Shown: positions 23,789 to 35,012, numbered from the stretch's first letter. The stretch is 64,000 nucleotides of DNA from Sequoia sempervirens (GCA_007258455.2 VDFB02270651.1:701402217-701466216), one strand, 5' to 3'. A program made the numbers and translations. Notes: generated by a model not told the origin, from the letters alone.

Positions 23789-24844
23789 GTATTAGAAGGG
23801 AAGTTGTTGGACAACATCCCTATTGCTTTATCCAAAAAAGATATTCCCCTCCTCTTAAGGTCTGTGACATGGGAGGAAGTTAGTGCTACAACTTTCAGTA
23901 TGGGGGCCTTTAAATCTCCTAGCCCAAATGGTTTCCACAAAGATTTTTCCAAGATTTATGGAATATTGTTGGGGAGGATTTTTTTTGGCAGTTACAAATT
24001 TATTCAAATCCATGAAATTGCTAGAACAACTAAATAATAATTTTCTTGCTCTTATCCCTAAGAAGCTTGACCCCTCAACAATGTCTAACTTTGAGCCCAT
24101 TAGCCTCTATAATGCATTTTATAATATCTTTTCCAAAGTGATTGTTAATAGGTTGAAACCTCTTTTGGGTAAAATGATTAGTAACTGTCAGAAAGGATTT
24201 TTGACATGCCATCAAATTATGGATGTTGTTGCTCCCACTCATGAAATTTTTCACTTTATGGATAGGAGTAACACCTCTGGTATGGATTTTAAATTAGACC
24301 TATCCAAAGCTTATGATAATATTTCCTAACACTTCCTCTTCCAAGTCCTAAAAAAATTTGGTTTCAATATGCTATTCCTAAACTATATTGAGGAATGTGT
24401 GACTACGATTAAGTACCCAATTCTTATCAATGGAGAGCCTAGAGAATTCTTCTGTTCTAAAAGGGGGATTAGATAGGGTGACCCTCTATCTCTTTAATTA
24501 TTCATAATGGTTACTAATGTTATGGGTAGGAATATTATAAATTTTCTTGATGAGGGTGCCCTCAAGGGAATGAAACCTACCACTTCCTTTAACCCTTCAA
24601 CTATTCAACAATGTATGGATGAATCGATCATGTTTGGGAAAGCTTTGGTTGTGGAAGATGAGAAGTAAAAGTTATTTCTCAACAATTATGCTACTATGTC
24701 TATCCAATGCATCAACTATGAAAAATTAAGATTTACTTCTTTAATACTAGCCTAGTGTTACAAGAAAATTTTGTTGCTATCCTAGGTTGTGATTGTAAGG
24801 AAGCTGAGGCAACATAGCAACTTCTTACACTAATCTTGAGAGGA
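23789..24844 (+). pseudogene. L1-type LINE reverse transcriptase, N-terminal and palm part
   Basis: The order matches plant L1 reverse transcriptase: GAFKSPSPNGFHKDF (usually KSPGPDGF), NNNFLALIPKK, FEPISLYNAFYNIFSKVIVN, RLKPLLGKMIS, QKGFLTCHQIMD, MDFKLDLSKAYDNIS (usually KLDLSKAYDRV), then INGEPREFF, KRGIR-stop-GDPLSL (usually RGIRQGDPLSP) and MDESIMFGKA, where the catalytic FADD block is lost. It has several stops and one frameshift near 23930. Such elements copy their RNA at a nicked target. The 5' end, ORF1 and endonuclease are absent, as expected for a truncated copy. Confidence 0.85.
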
Positions 24845-25400
24845 GGATAACGTAAAATTGTACACATCTTTACAACGGTTACATAAACTTAAACATAAAT
24901 ATCATGCATACCACAACACGATGATTTATGTTGGGAAAACCCTTTTGAGAGAAAAACCCCACACTCCAAAGGCCACCCAATATATTATTTAGAAATCGAA
25001 AAGACTACAATATACTTGCAAAGCAAGCTTCTCATAGGAGTATCACCAACCAAATATCCAGAGGCAACGTGACCACTATCAGACTCTTAAAATACATCAC
25101 AATACACAATCGTAATACAATTCCCTCACAATATAGGGTTTCCTTCTAGGGCAAGTCAAGCCAACAAAATATCTACCATTAGATCTAAGACCTAGTGATG
25201 AATGGTCCATATTTACAATAATAAAATATACATAAAATTTGGCTTTTGAGAGCATTACCCTTGAGCCCCCACTAGGGCATGTGGCCCTTGGACCCCGAAC
25301 CCCTTGCGGCTTGAGGGTACCCCCCCCCCCCACACCCCCCCTTCCTCGTGCTTATCTATCAACAATAAAACTTATGTAATTGCAAGGTTGAGACACATTT
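24845..25400. mobile_element. LTR-like insertion inside the LINE
   Basis: The LINE reading stops near 24840 and resumes near 25410. The intervening DNA resembles the left part of the copia LTRs at 47283 and 52268: GGGAAAACCC-TTGAGAGAAAAACCCCACACTCCAAA, then TATTATTTA...ACAATATACTTGCAAAGCAAGCTTCT. The resemblance is partial, so it is a related family and perhaps a solo LTR. Borders are approximate and no clean target duplication was seen. A poly-C tract (25321-25345) lies near its right end. Confidence 0.5.
25321..25345. repeat. Poly-C low-complexity tract
   Basis: Two runs of C separated by ACA, within the LTR-like insertion. It is unusual in this AT-rich window and prone to assembly error. 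Confidence 0.9.
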
Positions 25401-25409
25401 TACCAATAG

Positions 25410-25840
25410 TGATAATGCTACATTTCATATTGTTTATCTTGGGCTCCCTCTTATAGTCAAAGATGTTACTCCCTCATCCTAGAATTCAAGATACATTACT
25501 GATAAATTTGAGAAAATACAAAGAAATTTGATGTGCTCTGGTATGAAAGAAAAGAAAAAAATGGCTCTCCTTAGTTGGGACACTATCTGTCTTCCTAAGG
25601 CCTATGGGGGCATGGGAATAAAAAAGATTGAACTTACCAATAAAGCCCTTATGGCTAAGGTTGGCTAGGATCTCCTTTTGAATGGAAAGGACTGGTGTGA
25701 AATAATGAAAGCTAAGTATTTAAACAACATTTAGTTTGTCAAAATTATATCCAACTTTGAACATCCTCAGGATTCTATGATTTGGAACAATATCCTCAAA
25801 TCTAGAAGGGTAAAAGTATAAACCTGTGTTACACTTTTAT
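25410..25840 (+). pseudogene. L1-type LINE, C-terminal part
   Basis: Gives YLGLPLIVKDV, KFEKIQRNLMCSGMKEKKK, ALLSWDTICLPKAYGGMGIKK, ELTNKALMAKVG and GKDWCEIMKAKY, the standard thumb-to-C-terminal order of plant L1 pol (usually KxxLVxWxxxCxPKxxGGLGI). One TAG lies after AKVG. Together with 23789-24844 it is one element split by the LTR-like insert. No 3' tail was identified. Confidence 0.8.
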
Positions 25841-26819
25841 AAAGGAATTGGTCAACACAAACAAAAAATCTCAATTTTAACTGCATAAAAGTGGTATTTA
25901 TATTTTGAATTTAAAAATAATGTAAACTAATGAAATGCATGAATCTTGATGAAGTTTATGCTTGTAATTTTTCAATTTTAAAAAAATTAAGAATAGATTT
26001 TCAATTGTTGAAAAATTAGGAAAAAGTGGCATTGAGTTGATGTCACAAAAAAAATCCCTTGATTTTTTTCCAAAATAGATAATTTCAATATCTAGTGCAT
26101 GAAAAAAAAACAAAATTTGATGTATATTTTCCTTGTAATAATGTCAAAGTCAAACTTACCATAATTTGATAGTTTTCATTTGACATCAAATTTTGTTTAT
26201 TTATTTTTATCATTTGAAAAAACAAATTATACCCTTTTGGAGAGCATTCTCTCCTCTAGAGCACAATATATTTTTCAAAATATTTTAATATGCTTTAATT
26301 TTTTATTTATTTCTAATCAACCTCATTTTTTATAACCTACTTGCAATATTTAAAAAAAAAACATTAAAAATAATCAAAATATCAAAAAAAATAAATTGGA
26401 TTTTCAACTCCAAGCTCTATAAAAGGGTATTTTTATTATTTTGAAAAAAATATTTTGACTAAAGAAATATTTAGTTGAAGTGGAAATTTTCAGCAAATTC
26501 TAAAAACGGATGCCACATAGATGGTTTCAATCGAAACCTTTTCGATAAAAAATGTTTCAGCTGAAACCTTATCAATTAGAAACCTATTAGTCAGAAGGCT
26601 ATCATTTGGAAGTCTTCTAACCAAAAACCTTCATATAAATAATTTTTTTAATAATTTTTTCAATTCAAGCATCTAGAGGAAGTACACAAAAGGAATTATT
26701 TCAAAAAGAGAAGCTATAATTTTTTAGGTAGGATGATTTTCAATTTTTCATTGATTAATTTTAAAGGTTTACATGGAATTGTGAGATTATTTACTCATTT
26801 TAGGGTTTTTGAATGTACA
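25841..26819. other. AT-rich, no gene
   Basis: Only short frames on both strands. Repeated GAAACC-TTT-GATAA/TCAG words at 26525-26620 (CGAAACCTTTTCGATAAAAAATG and relatives) form a small internal repeat. Confidence 0.4.
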
Positions 26820-27105
26820 CTTAAGTCCTTCTACCCACCTCTCTCTCCCTCCCACCCTATTTTCTCTCTCACTCCCACCTTATCTCCTCTCTCCCCCCTT
26901 CTCTCTTCTATCTCTTCCCCTCCTTATCTTGAGCTCTCCCTCCCTCATTTATATCTCTCTCCTCTCTCTTCTCTCTCTCTTCCCCTCCTCATCTCTCTCT
27001 CCCTCCCTCCACTCTCTCTTACCCTCCCTATCTCTCTCCCTCCTTCCTCCTTTCTCTCTCATCCTCTTTGTATCTTTGTATCTCCCTCTCTCCCCTCTTT
27101 CTCTA
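26820..27105 (+). repeat. CT-rich microsatellite tract (TCTCTCCC type)
   Basis: Almost pure pyrimidine sequence built from CTCTCTC, CCCTCC and TCTTCC words. The open frames it creates on both strands (rich in Ser, Leu, Pro or Arg, Glu) are composition artefacts. Confidence 0.95.
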
Positions 27106-27670
27106 GATCTCATATTTAAACCTAGATATAAACATTCTAACTGCACATGTACTAAAATCCATTATTCCTCACCTTATTGACAACTCATGGAAGAAAATTT
27201 AGGCTAAACTAGGTTTCATTTAAATAGAACTAGCTTAGGTAAATAGTTTTTGGAATGTAGACATGTACCTTCCTAAATTGGTTTCTAGCTCATATTTTTT
27301 TGTATTCTTCTCTCTTAGTGTGTAGACAAAGTAATTGCTAGAAAATAACTTTCATTTTAGAAAATCCTAAGATAATAGCATGCAACATAGGACACCAACA
27401 TAGAAAATTTTAGTTTGACAATATGAGTGCCAATTAGTATAAAAAATAGTGAGTTGTTAGATCTGCAATTCATAGGTTCCCTATCCTCTCCTAATTTCTA
27501 TATTATAGTTATTTTCTCTATTTTTTTCTCTATATCTAAATAGTTATTTTATTATTTCTCATTTTCAACTCAATAGTTTACTTAATAAAATGTGTTTTAA
27601 TTAAGTAAATTAAGCATTTGATAAGGTTGAAGCAAAAACCACTATTTTGTGTTATAAATTTAGCAATATT

Positions 27671-28400
27671 TTTCATTTTATCAGTCTTATCTTACATTAA
27701 GAAATTAGAGTTATATGATTTGGTTTCACTTTAAAGGAAGCTAACAATATAAACCATGTTCAATTTACCATAAATTCATAGTTCAAGGATCCTTTGATTT
27801 AAGTTGTAGAACTCTCTCTCTCCTTATACATGGGCTTCTCTCTCATCTCTCCCTCTCTCATTCTACCATAGTGATCTAACCTCTCTCTCTCTCTCTCTCC
27901 TTAGATACCTACCCTAGATATCTCTCTCCTTAGATACCTCTCTCTCTTCTCTCCTCTCAAGTTCTACCTTGGGAGCATGAGCATTGTGCTACCCTCTCTC
28001 TCTCTCTCCTTACATACCCCTCTCTCATCTCTCCATCTCTCTTATCATACATGTAGTGCTACTTGTCTATCTCTTTCATTTTATTAGTCTTATCTTACAT
28101 TGATAAATTAGAACTATGAGTTGGTTTCTCTATAAAGGAAGCTAACAATATAAACTATTCAATTTACCATAAATTCATAATAAATATCCTTCCATTTAAG
28201 CTATAGAAATCTCTCTCTCTCTATCTCTCTCCTTATATATGGTCCTCTCTCTCATCTCTCCCTCTCTCCTATTATAGTGAGATAACCTATCTCTCTCCTT
28301 AGATACCTACCCTCTCTCTCTTCTCTCCCTCTCTCAGATTCTACCTTGGGGCATGACCACAGTGCTCTCTCTCTCTCAATTGTTTTCTAAAGCATGATTT
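27671..28400 (+). repeat. Tandem duplication of about 403 bp with CT microsatellites
   Basis: Unit 1 starts at 27671 and unit 2 at 28074. Both open with TTCATTTTAT-AGTCTTATC, contain AAAGGAAGCTAACAATATAAAC and AATTTACCATAAATTCATA, then run into CTCTCTCTCCTTA tracts with the sequence ACCTTGGG-GCATGA near their ends. The copies differ by indels. Confidence 0.8.
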
Positions 28401-28559
28401 TTCATAGATATATCTATATCAAAATAGAAAAGGTTAAAGTTTTTCAGTAGTTTTCATATATAGTGCCCAAATGAACTTAAAAGACCACATTTCTCTTTGA
28501 ATTAAATTGGGAAGTATATGTATGTGTACATGTGTATGTAGGTGAATTAAAACTTGAGA

Positions 28560-29263
28560 AATTTGTGATGGGGAATAAAAGGACTAGATCAAGGTTGTAT
28601 GACTGAAAAAGAGACCCAAAAATGGATCAAGGAACATCTAGTCAAGAACAACCCATTGAAATTATTGATGACCAAGTTAATGTAGAGGTACAATAATAAA
28701 TTGATTATAGTGATAGAATTTTTTTGTATGGTATGGAAATTTTGATGGAGATGGATGAGGATTCTCTTTTCAAGGAGATTTCACTTGATGAGGATTCTAT
28801 TTTCAAGGATAATTCACCATTTTTTGTACATATAAATAAAGTATGTGAAACTTGTTTATTGAAATCATGTTCAATTTCATCTACACCGCAATAATTAATC
28901 TAAATGTATCCATCCTGGGAAGTACAACACAGTTTTTTAGTCTCTTGTATGTGAAAAATCATAAGATTTAGATAAATTCAATGTATAGTGTATAAAAAAT
29001 ATATGTAATGATTGTGAAAATTTGAAGAATCTTTTACAATTTGAGATTATTGATCATTCAATGCTAGTTATTTGGAAGAGATTTGAATATGAGAAATACT
29101 TAATTAAGTTGAGAGTTGAAGCCAAAAAAATTATTTTGAAAGAGAGTGAATTGTCTTACAATGAGTTTATGAATAAATTTCATAATATCAATATGTCCAT
29201 ATATCCAAAATTTTCATGGTTCAAAATGGAAAGCTAAGCAATTTTGTGACTCAAATAATTTCT
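28560..29263 (+). pseudogene. DDE-like transposase, copy 2, N-terminal half
   Basis: Homologous to the transposase at 8934-12144. The LVCEKS block then CIKNICNDC aligns with LFCDPS and CISGECDRC of copy 1 (both keep the C-x(4)-C-x2-C pattern). KKIILKESELSYNEFMNKF aligns with ELIVEKVSVHAFINEFKDKF, and the last residues before the break (QFCDSNN) align with the segment just ahead of the first catalytic Asp. Several stops and frameshifts are present, and identity to copy 1 is low. The frame is cut at 29263 by the 26-kb LTR element and continues at 55579. Sequence upstream of about 28900 is too diverged to align with confidence. Confidence 0.65.
29259..29263. repeat. Target site duplication TTTCT, left copy
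   Basis: Identical to 55579-55583 after the right LTR of the outer element. Perfect 5-bp TSD. Confidence 0.9.
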
Positions 29264-29695
29264 TGTTGAAAAAATGTTTTCATTGATGTCAAAGGTGTAT
29301 TGTCAAGGAGTAGTGCTCACTGATGTCTAAGGTGTAATATCTGCAGTACAGTGAGAATAAAATGAATCGTACTTGAATTATCATTATTATTTTACATTTT
29401 GAGAACAACGAATCCTAATACTTATAGTATGCTTGCAATACCATGCCTACATATATTCATGTTGATAAGGGTGATCCAAAATGTTTTAGGTTGGTTACTC
29501 AGGGCAAAGAGATTTCTTTAGCAACACATTTGTGTTCAGTACTTCTTCCTGACGGTGAGTTTGGCTTTGTTGTTTGAATGGAGAGAATGTCTACATGTTC
29601 TATCATATTCTAGAGTTCTTGAAGTTATGTTCAACATGCAAAATTTTTGAAGTGACATAAAGGTCATTGTGCTAGTTAATCAACCAGTGATGGTT

Positions 29696-30838
29696 GGGTG
29701 AAAGCACGAAGTTGAGTCCACTTAAGGTGGAAGTTTCAAACTTAGAAAAAAAAACTTGAAATCAAGCAAAACGAAACGAGATCTCGTTATTTAGCAAACA
29801 ATATCTTGTTTCACTTTGGGGCCTTGAGCTAAAAATGGGATCTCATTTCATAAAAAAATATTTTTTTATTCTTTTATGAAATGGGACCCTGTTTTGAAAA
29901 CGGGATCCCATTTCATAAAAAGCATAATTTTTTTTATTTTTTATGAAATGGCATCCCCTTTTTTTTTAATTTATTTTTGGTTGGGTTTTTGCTTTTTTTT
30001 TTGGTTTGGGAAAAGGCTTGGGGCCTGAACCTAAGCTTTGGACTTGGTTTGACCTACAACTTGAAGGTCATGTCAATGTCACAAGAAAATAGTGACTTTA
30101 CACATATGTCTAAAGACCTTTTTTGCAATTTTTTTTGACGAAATTAAAACCCATTATAGATTAGACAGTGTAGATTCCAAATATGTAATTTTTATTACAA
30201 TTGGATTTTTTTTTCTATTTTTCAATTAATTTTTGTTGAAATTGGTCCATAAACTTGAAATACCAGGGTTTTTTAGTATTTTAATAACTTTTTGTTAAAA
30301 TATTTTTTTGAAAAATGAATTGTATGAAAGCGTACTTCAGACAATTATTTTCAATTTGAAAAAAGAATCAAAAATTGATAAGTTTAGGTCATCTTATGCG
30401 TGGCGTACACGACGATTTTTCAAAACAATAAATATGGCTAATAGAAAATTAACAAAAAAAATTCAAAAAAAAAAACAAAAAAATATCGTGAGCATTCTTT
30501 AGCGTGTTGCAAATATTTTCCCAAAGGATTTATAAAAATATGATTATTTAGGTCAAAATATGGTTGGTGTACGGGTGCATGGTATGGTGAAAAAAGAGTG
30601 ATTTTTAAACAGTGGTTTTAAGAAATGCCTATTGAAAATCAATTTGTATCATCTGGGTATTAAAAAAATTTGCATATTTGGAAACTAGACTCTGAGTACT
30701 ACATTTTATGATCAATGACTTTTTTCAAGATTCCATCTCTATGTGCTTCAAATTTTAAGGTCAAATGTGATTTTTTTTAAATCAGGGAAAACACCCACTT
30801 TTTGGCCAAAAAGTGGACTCAACTTCTTGCACACACCC
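29696..30838. mobile_element. 1.14-kb non-autonomous relative of the 12-kb transposon
   Basis: Left end GGGTGAAAGCACGAAGTTGA, right end the inverse of GGGTGTGTGCAAGAAGTTGA: the same terminal motif as the 12-kb element. Flanks GGTT and GATT form an imperfect 4-bp duplication. The sister LTR at about 54711 is empty at this point (GTGATGGTTCTGAAAC), which proves insertion. About 0.8 kb of the right side matches the left arm 7529-8340 in reverse. It contains the palindrome AACGAGATCTCGTT (29775-29788) and a cluster of GGGATCTCATTTCATAAAA palindromic words (29835-29958). It encodes no transposase; the 30308-30502 frame is not supported. Confidence 0.8.
29835..29958. repeat. Palindromic word cluster in the 1.14-kb element
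   Basis: ATGGGATCTCATTTCATAAA, its near inverse TTTTATGAAATGGGACCC, AACGGGATCCCATTTCATAA and TTTTATGAAATGGCATCC alternate, so the strand could fold into long hairpins. It occupies the position that the AACG-N6-CGTT cluster occupies in the 12-kb relative. Confidence 0.65.
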
Positions 30839-31705
30839 GATTTTAGAACCGTGTGGCAACGACTAGTAGGTGATTCATATAGAGATAGTGTGAGATGATA
30901 AGCTAGGTCCGGATCAAGGTTTTAGTGGAAGTACACTGCATCATTTCTTTGGCAGAAAAAAATTTGATTTAAGACCGACCTATTACACGTTTCATGTAAT
31001 TTGAATTTAGGTCCACCTTATGTCATCTTGGTTTATTGCAGATCCCTGGATGACATGTAGTGTTGTTAATATAGTGTGCTATATATAATAAGCAACTCAC
31101 TTCACATGATATGCATGTGTGACGGTATGTATGTATGTGAGAAGTAGTTATGCGAGCAAGTGATATTCAATGTGAGTTGCATCTCAATCATTGTGCACCA
31201 TCATCAAAAGATCATGAGGAGTGTAAAAGAGTGTCTGAATCAAGTTAAGATCTTATGTAAGTTGTGTAACTAGTATTGAAGATCCACAAGCCTTATCTTT
31301 GTAATTTGGTAGGAATAGTGTTCTACTTATTGAGTTGATGCTTAGATCTTTGTATTGGGGATCGATGTCTATAGTAAGTTGGTGCCTACAAATACAATTG
31401 GGGATTGCTGTATTTGGTAGGTTGGTGCCTACTTCATGTTATAAATTCCCTTATTATATCCTACTTTGTGAGGCTAGATTTGGAAAATAGATCCAAGTAG
31501 CTATTCTCACTGTGGTTTTTCCCATATTAGGTTTCCACGTATGTCTAGTGTTCCCATGTATGAATGTGTGCTTATGTGGTTGCTTGATTAGCAATAGTTA
31601 TTTTGATTCAAGTTTCATGGTTGGGTATATATGTTGAAGTAAAGAGTTTTAAATTGATTTGATCTACTGATTCACACCCCCTCTCAATAGATTATGTTCC
31701 CTTCA

Positions 31706-31722
31706 ATTGATATTAGATTAAC
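31706..31722 (+). other. Primer binding site of the outer element
   Basis: ATTGATATTAGATTAAC directly after the LTR is a decayed form of the initiator-Met tRNA site TGGTATCAGAGC. The following TTTGAAGAAGCTTAACAACT is also found after the PBS of the element at 58300-63725, there in reverse, so the two share a leader. Confidence 0.65.
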
Positions 31723-31762
31723 GTTCCTTTGAAGAAGCTTAACAACTTGAGGTAGATTTGGG

Positions 31763-31996
31763 ATGGCACACTCAATGGATCAAGAAGGATTATCTTTTAC
31801 CAAGGCACCACTTTTTGATGGAACCAATTATGATTTTTGGAACGTAAGGATGGAAGCATACCTAATGGCCAGAGGGTTTGAGGTTTGGTAATCTATTGCA
31901 AATGGTTATGAGATTCCAGAATGTTCCCCAAGAGATCAAGTTGGGAAGAAAGCATGTGAAACAAATGCAAAGGAAAGAAATGCTATTTTGTGTGTG
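31763..31996 (+). pseudogene. Copia-type gag, part 1, of the outer element
   Basis: Starts at ATGGCACACTCAATGGATCA and reads KAPLFDGTNYDFWNVRMEAY, LMARGFEVW, one TAA, then KACETNAKERNAIL. This is the N-terminal part of copia/SIRE gag (DUF4219 then UBN2: F-x-G-x-N-Y-x-x-W-x-x-R-M). It is cut by the gypsy element within the codons after NAIL and continues at 46326. Confidence 0.85.
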
Positions 31997-33215
31997 TGTG
32001 GATATAAAATCCCTCAAGCTCCCTTCGAGTTGATAATATTTTGTTTGGCCTCGGCCCACGCCCCATATATTTGAATATCTTTGTGCCCCTTTTTGAAGAG
32101 CTTCGCCAGTTATTGCCACATGTCCGTTGCGTGTTCCTCATAATGATTTCCTCCTTTGCTTCTCTACCGAGCCCTGCCATGCTTCCATGTGTCAGCAGCG
32201 TAGTCCTTTGAATGCCTTCTTCGCTTTGCTTCTCTACCGAGCTCCGCCTGTGTGGCATGTAGCATCATTCCACAGGGACTTTTTAGCAAACCCCATAGTC
32301 AACATTGGTAGCAAAGACTTCTCCATGTGTCTTCTCTGCAAGGGTTTTCATCACAAGAAAGGAAGAATGAACAACATGCCCGACCTATTGCCACATATCC
32401 TAACCAACTTTGTGGGTGAGCGACACATGTCTGCATGGGAATTTGTTGCTTCTGCACTGGGACCACTGCCATCATTTGTAGGGGATGCATCTAGCTTGAA
32501 GGTGACTGCATTCTATGGCTCATAATCTTTTCTGTTGCAACGACCTAGTGAAATCACTGCGATGGAAATCAATGCTGTTGCCAAGGAATCTTTTCTGTTA
32601 TTGGATTTCAAGTGGTGGGATGATTTTCTATTTATACTACTTTCTGAAAAGGAGTTTGGAACATAGAGAAAAATTGGGAAAAGAAACTAGGCCTTTTGTA
32701 TTTTTTTTATTATTGTATTAAGACTCTCAGACTGTGCCAATTGTTGTTTGGCCTTTCTATTTCTTAGCTATTTGACAAAATATTATACTCTACCATTATT
32801 GTACTAAGTAGTTTATTTGCAGAACTTTTATAATTTCAATATAAGTTTGCTGATTTAGACCATGTCTTGGACTCTTCTTTTCAGTAAATGTGTATGGGAG
32901 TTATTTTATGTTATTGAATAGATTATTTGGGTTTTCATCTATGATTTCCATTATTCCAAGACATGCAGATTGTTGAACGGGCTCTTAAATCCCATCTAAA
33001 AGGGAGATTTATCATGCCCACACCTACATTTTGGTGCATCGCCTTAGGTTAGATCTTTATTTTTTTATATCTGCTTCCATTTCCCATTCCAAACCCCCCA
33101 ACTATAGGAGCCGACTTCTTTAAAAAACCTGGAGGTCACTTAGTTTAGTGCAATTGGTCTCCCCATTAATTGAGTTTCCCATAAGGTTGTTGCTTGTTAA
33201 TTTTAAGCATCAACA
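31997..33215 (+). repeat. 5' LTR of the nested gypsy element
   Basis: Begins TGTGGATATAAAATCCCTCA and ends CATCAACA. It aligns along its length with 45125-46325, sharing GCCCACGCCCCATATATTTG, TTCTCTGCAAGGGTTTTCAT-like words, TTTCTTAGCTATTTGACAAA and TTATTGAATAGATTATTTGG. ORFs on both strands here are LTR sequence, not genes. Confidence 0.9.
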
Positions 33216-33227
33216 GTTTCTTTTTTT

Positions 33228-33245
33228 TGGCACGCCCGGTGGGAC
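33228..33245 (+). other. Putative primer binding site of the nested gypsy element
   Basis: TGGCACGCCCGGTGGGAC lies 12 bp after the LTR end. Tat and Athila elements carry a GC-rich site of this type following a T-run. The cognate tRNA was not determined. Confidence 0.5.
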
Positions 33246-33279
33246 TTTTTTTTAATGTATCTAAATTCAAAGTGGGTGT

Positions 33280-34720
33280 ATGAGCCATCGACCTGTTACT
33301 AGATCCCAAACAACAAATAACCCTGGCCTGCTAGTGCCACCACTAGTAACAGTATGAACTAGAACCTATCCAGGGAATGTTTTGATCCCTCCACCAGTCA
33401 TGTTGCCAATTGCCAACAAAAATTATGTGGAATGGGATGTCGGAAGCCCCCTTATAGCACCAGTAGGACTAGCTGTATGGGATCCTATCCCTTCTTTCGC
33501 ACTAAAATATTTTCCAAAGTTCAATAGAAGGCTCGAAGACACCATATGACCATTTGTAAGACATGGTAGATGTATGTTTGGTGCATGGTGTCACCGACCA
33601 AAATGTCGCTCTAAGGTTGCTTGCAGCCTGTTTCAAGGGAAAGTCGCTAGATTGGTACTACACTCTGGAAGCTAACACTATTAGTACCTGGGACCAACTC
33701 GAAGATCTTTTCTATAAGAGATTTTCAAACAATGGAGATTGGTCTTCGTTATATCAGCAACTAGTGACCATAAAGCAAGCCCCATACGAAGCATGACTGA
33801 ATTCAATGCCCATTCCATACAACTTGGTAGAGGATCCAAGTTGCTATCTGCCCCCCGGTCGAGTTGGAATTCATGTTCTACTTGAAATCCATCAATGTTG
33901 ACATCTTGATGATGATCTAGTCCCTTGGTGCAACCACCCTACTGGATGCATACAACATCATTGTTAAAGTAGAGAACAACTTGATCGACCCTAGAAAGTT
34001 TCGGCTTCGACTCGCTATGCCTATATTTCCAGAGATATTGGCTCCTACCTAGGAGATGGCATCTAACAATGCGTCTGCTCCTCCCCAATCTATGTATACA
34101 TATCCAAACACCCCATAGAATGTTGATTCCATGTCTGGCTCTTCAAAAGATGAGATGAGTAGTGTCAAGGAGCTATTGCAGACCATCTCAAACGAAATAA
34201 CTACTATCAAGCGAAATTAGTCCGCGCCTCCAAAGCCAACCTACCAAAATTATCAAGGCGAAATATCTTCCTACCAACAAAATTAGTTCCAAGGAGGCCC
34301 GCGCACAAATTCACAAACTTAAACAACTAATCAGATGTTGTTAGTCGCTACTTCGCTACAAAATGCTCACCCAAGTTCGAGTATAGAATTGATGATGGGG
34401 AAAAACAATCTCATCAATGGCATCAATCCTTGGTGCTTCCCCTACGACGATGCACATATGCCTCAAAAGTGCTTGTGTGGAAACCTACAACAAAAGATGG
34501 TGGAACAAAACAACCAAGGTGTGACATCAGACCCTGGAGGTTATATATACACCTCTCCCCAGATGAAAAACGTGGTACTCACTGCACAAATGTGAGGGAT
34601 ACCCCTGGAGAAAGAAACAGATATAACTCTCAACCACACACTCTTCTCATGGATGGAAGAAGAAGAGGTGGTGTTTGAAAATGACACATCCACATTGAAA
34701 GTCTCGTAAGTGTAGTCTAA
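33280..34720 (+). pseudogene. Gypsy gag of the nested element
   Basis: Starts MSHRPVTRSQTTNNPG. A proline-rich stretch leads to KYFPKFNRRLEDTI. After a frameshift near 33560 comes MVDVCLVHGVTDQNVALRLL, then FKGKSLDWYYTLEANTISTW and EDLFYKRFSNN, the capsid core (Retrotrans_gag), corresponding to the usual A-x-x-W-F/Y-x-x-L...I-x-S/T-W-x-x-L pattern. A Cys/His segment, WCFPYDDAHMPQKC (about 34427-34470), stands where Tat gags have their zinc-knuckle-like motif. Several stops follow. Role: packaging of element RNA. Confidence 0.75.
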
Positions 34721-35012
34721 TTACAACACTCACTCTAAGAGGAGATTCACAGGCGAACTATTCATCCTGCGGCCCAAAGGTGTTTGCGACCAAACTCCTA
34801 GTACCTCTGTAGTTGCACAACAATTTCAGTCACGAAGGGAAATTGTTATAACAAGGGCTAAGGAATAGAAGCCTTTGAATCCACCGCCTTTTAATGTGGT
34901 GGAGAAATTGAAAAAATCCTCTGCTAATGTGTCCCTTTGGGATATCTTAGCTATTCTAGAGTAGAAGTCATTGTTGTAGAAGGCCCTGCTGGAAGATGCA
35001 ATCATTGAGCCA

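Larger units (their letters stand above)
29264..31705 (+). repeat. 5' LTR of the outer element (contains nested 1.14-kb element)
   Basis: Begins TGTTGAAAAAATG and ends CCCTTCA. It matches 54281-55578 throughout except for the insertion at 29696-30838. Shared landmarks: GATGTCAAAGGTGTA, GGTTTTAGTGGAAG, TTACACGTTTCATGTAATTT, GAGTTGATGCTTAGATCTTTGTATTG and GATTTGATCTACTGATTCAC. Confidence 0.9.

Noticed and set aside
26733..27180. Overlapping open frames of 123-128 codons on + and 65 codons on -
   Set aside because: They translate a CT/GA microsatellite into Ser/Leu/Pro or Arg/Glu strings. Composition artefact.
32127..32525. 132-codon plus frame and minus frames in 31862-32490
   Set aside because: They lie in the gypsy 5' LTR and are disrupted in the other LTR, so they are not coding.
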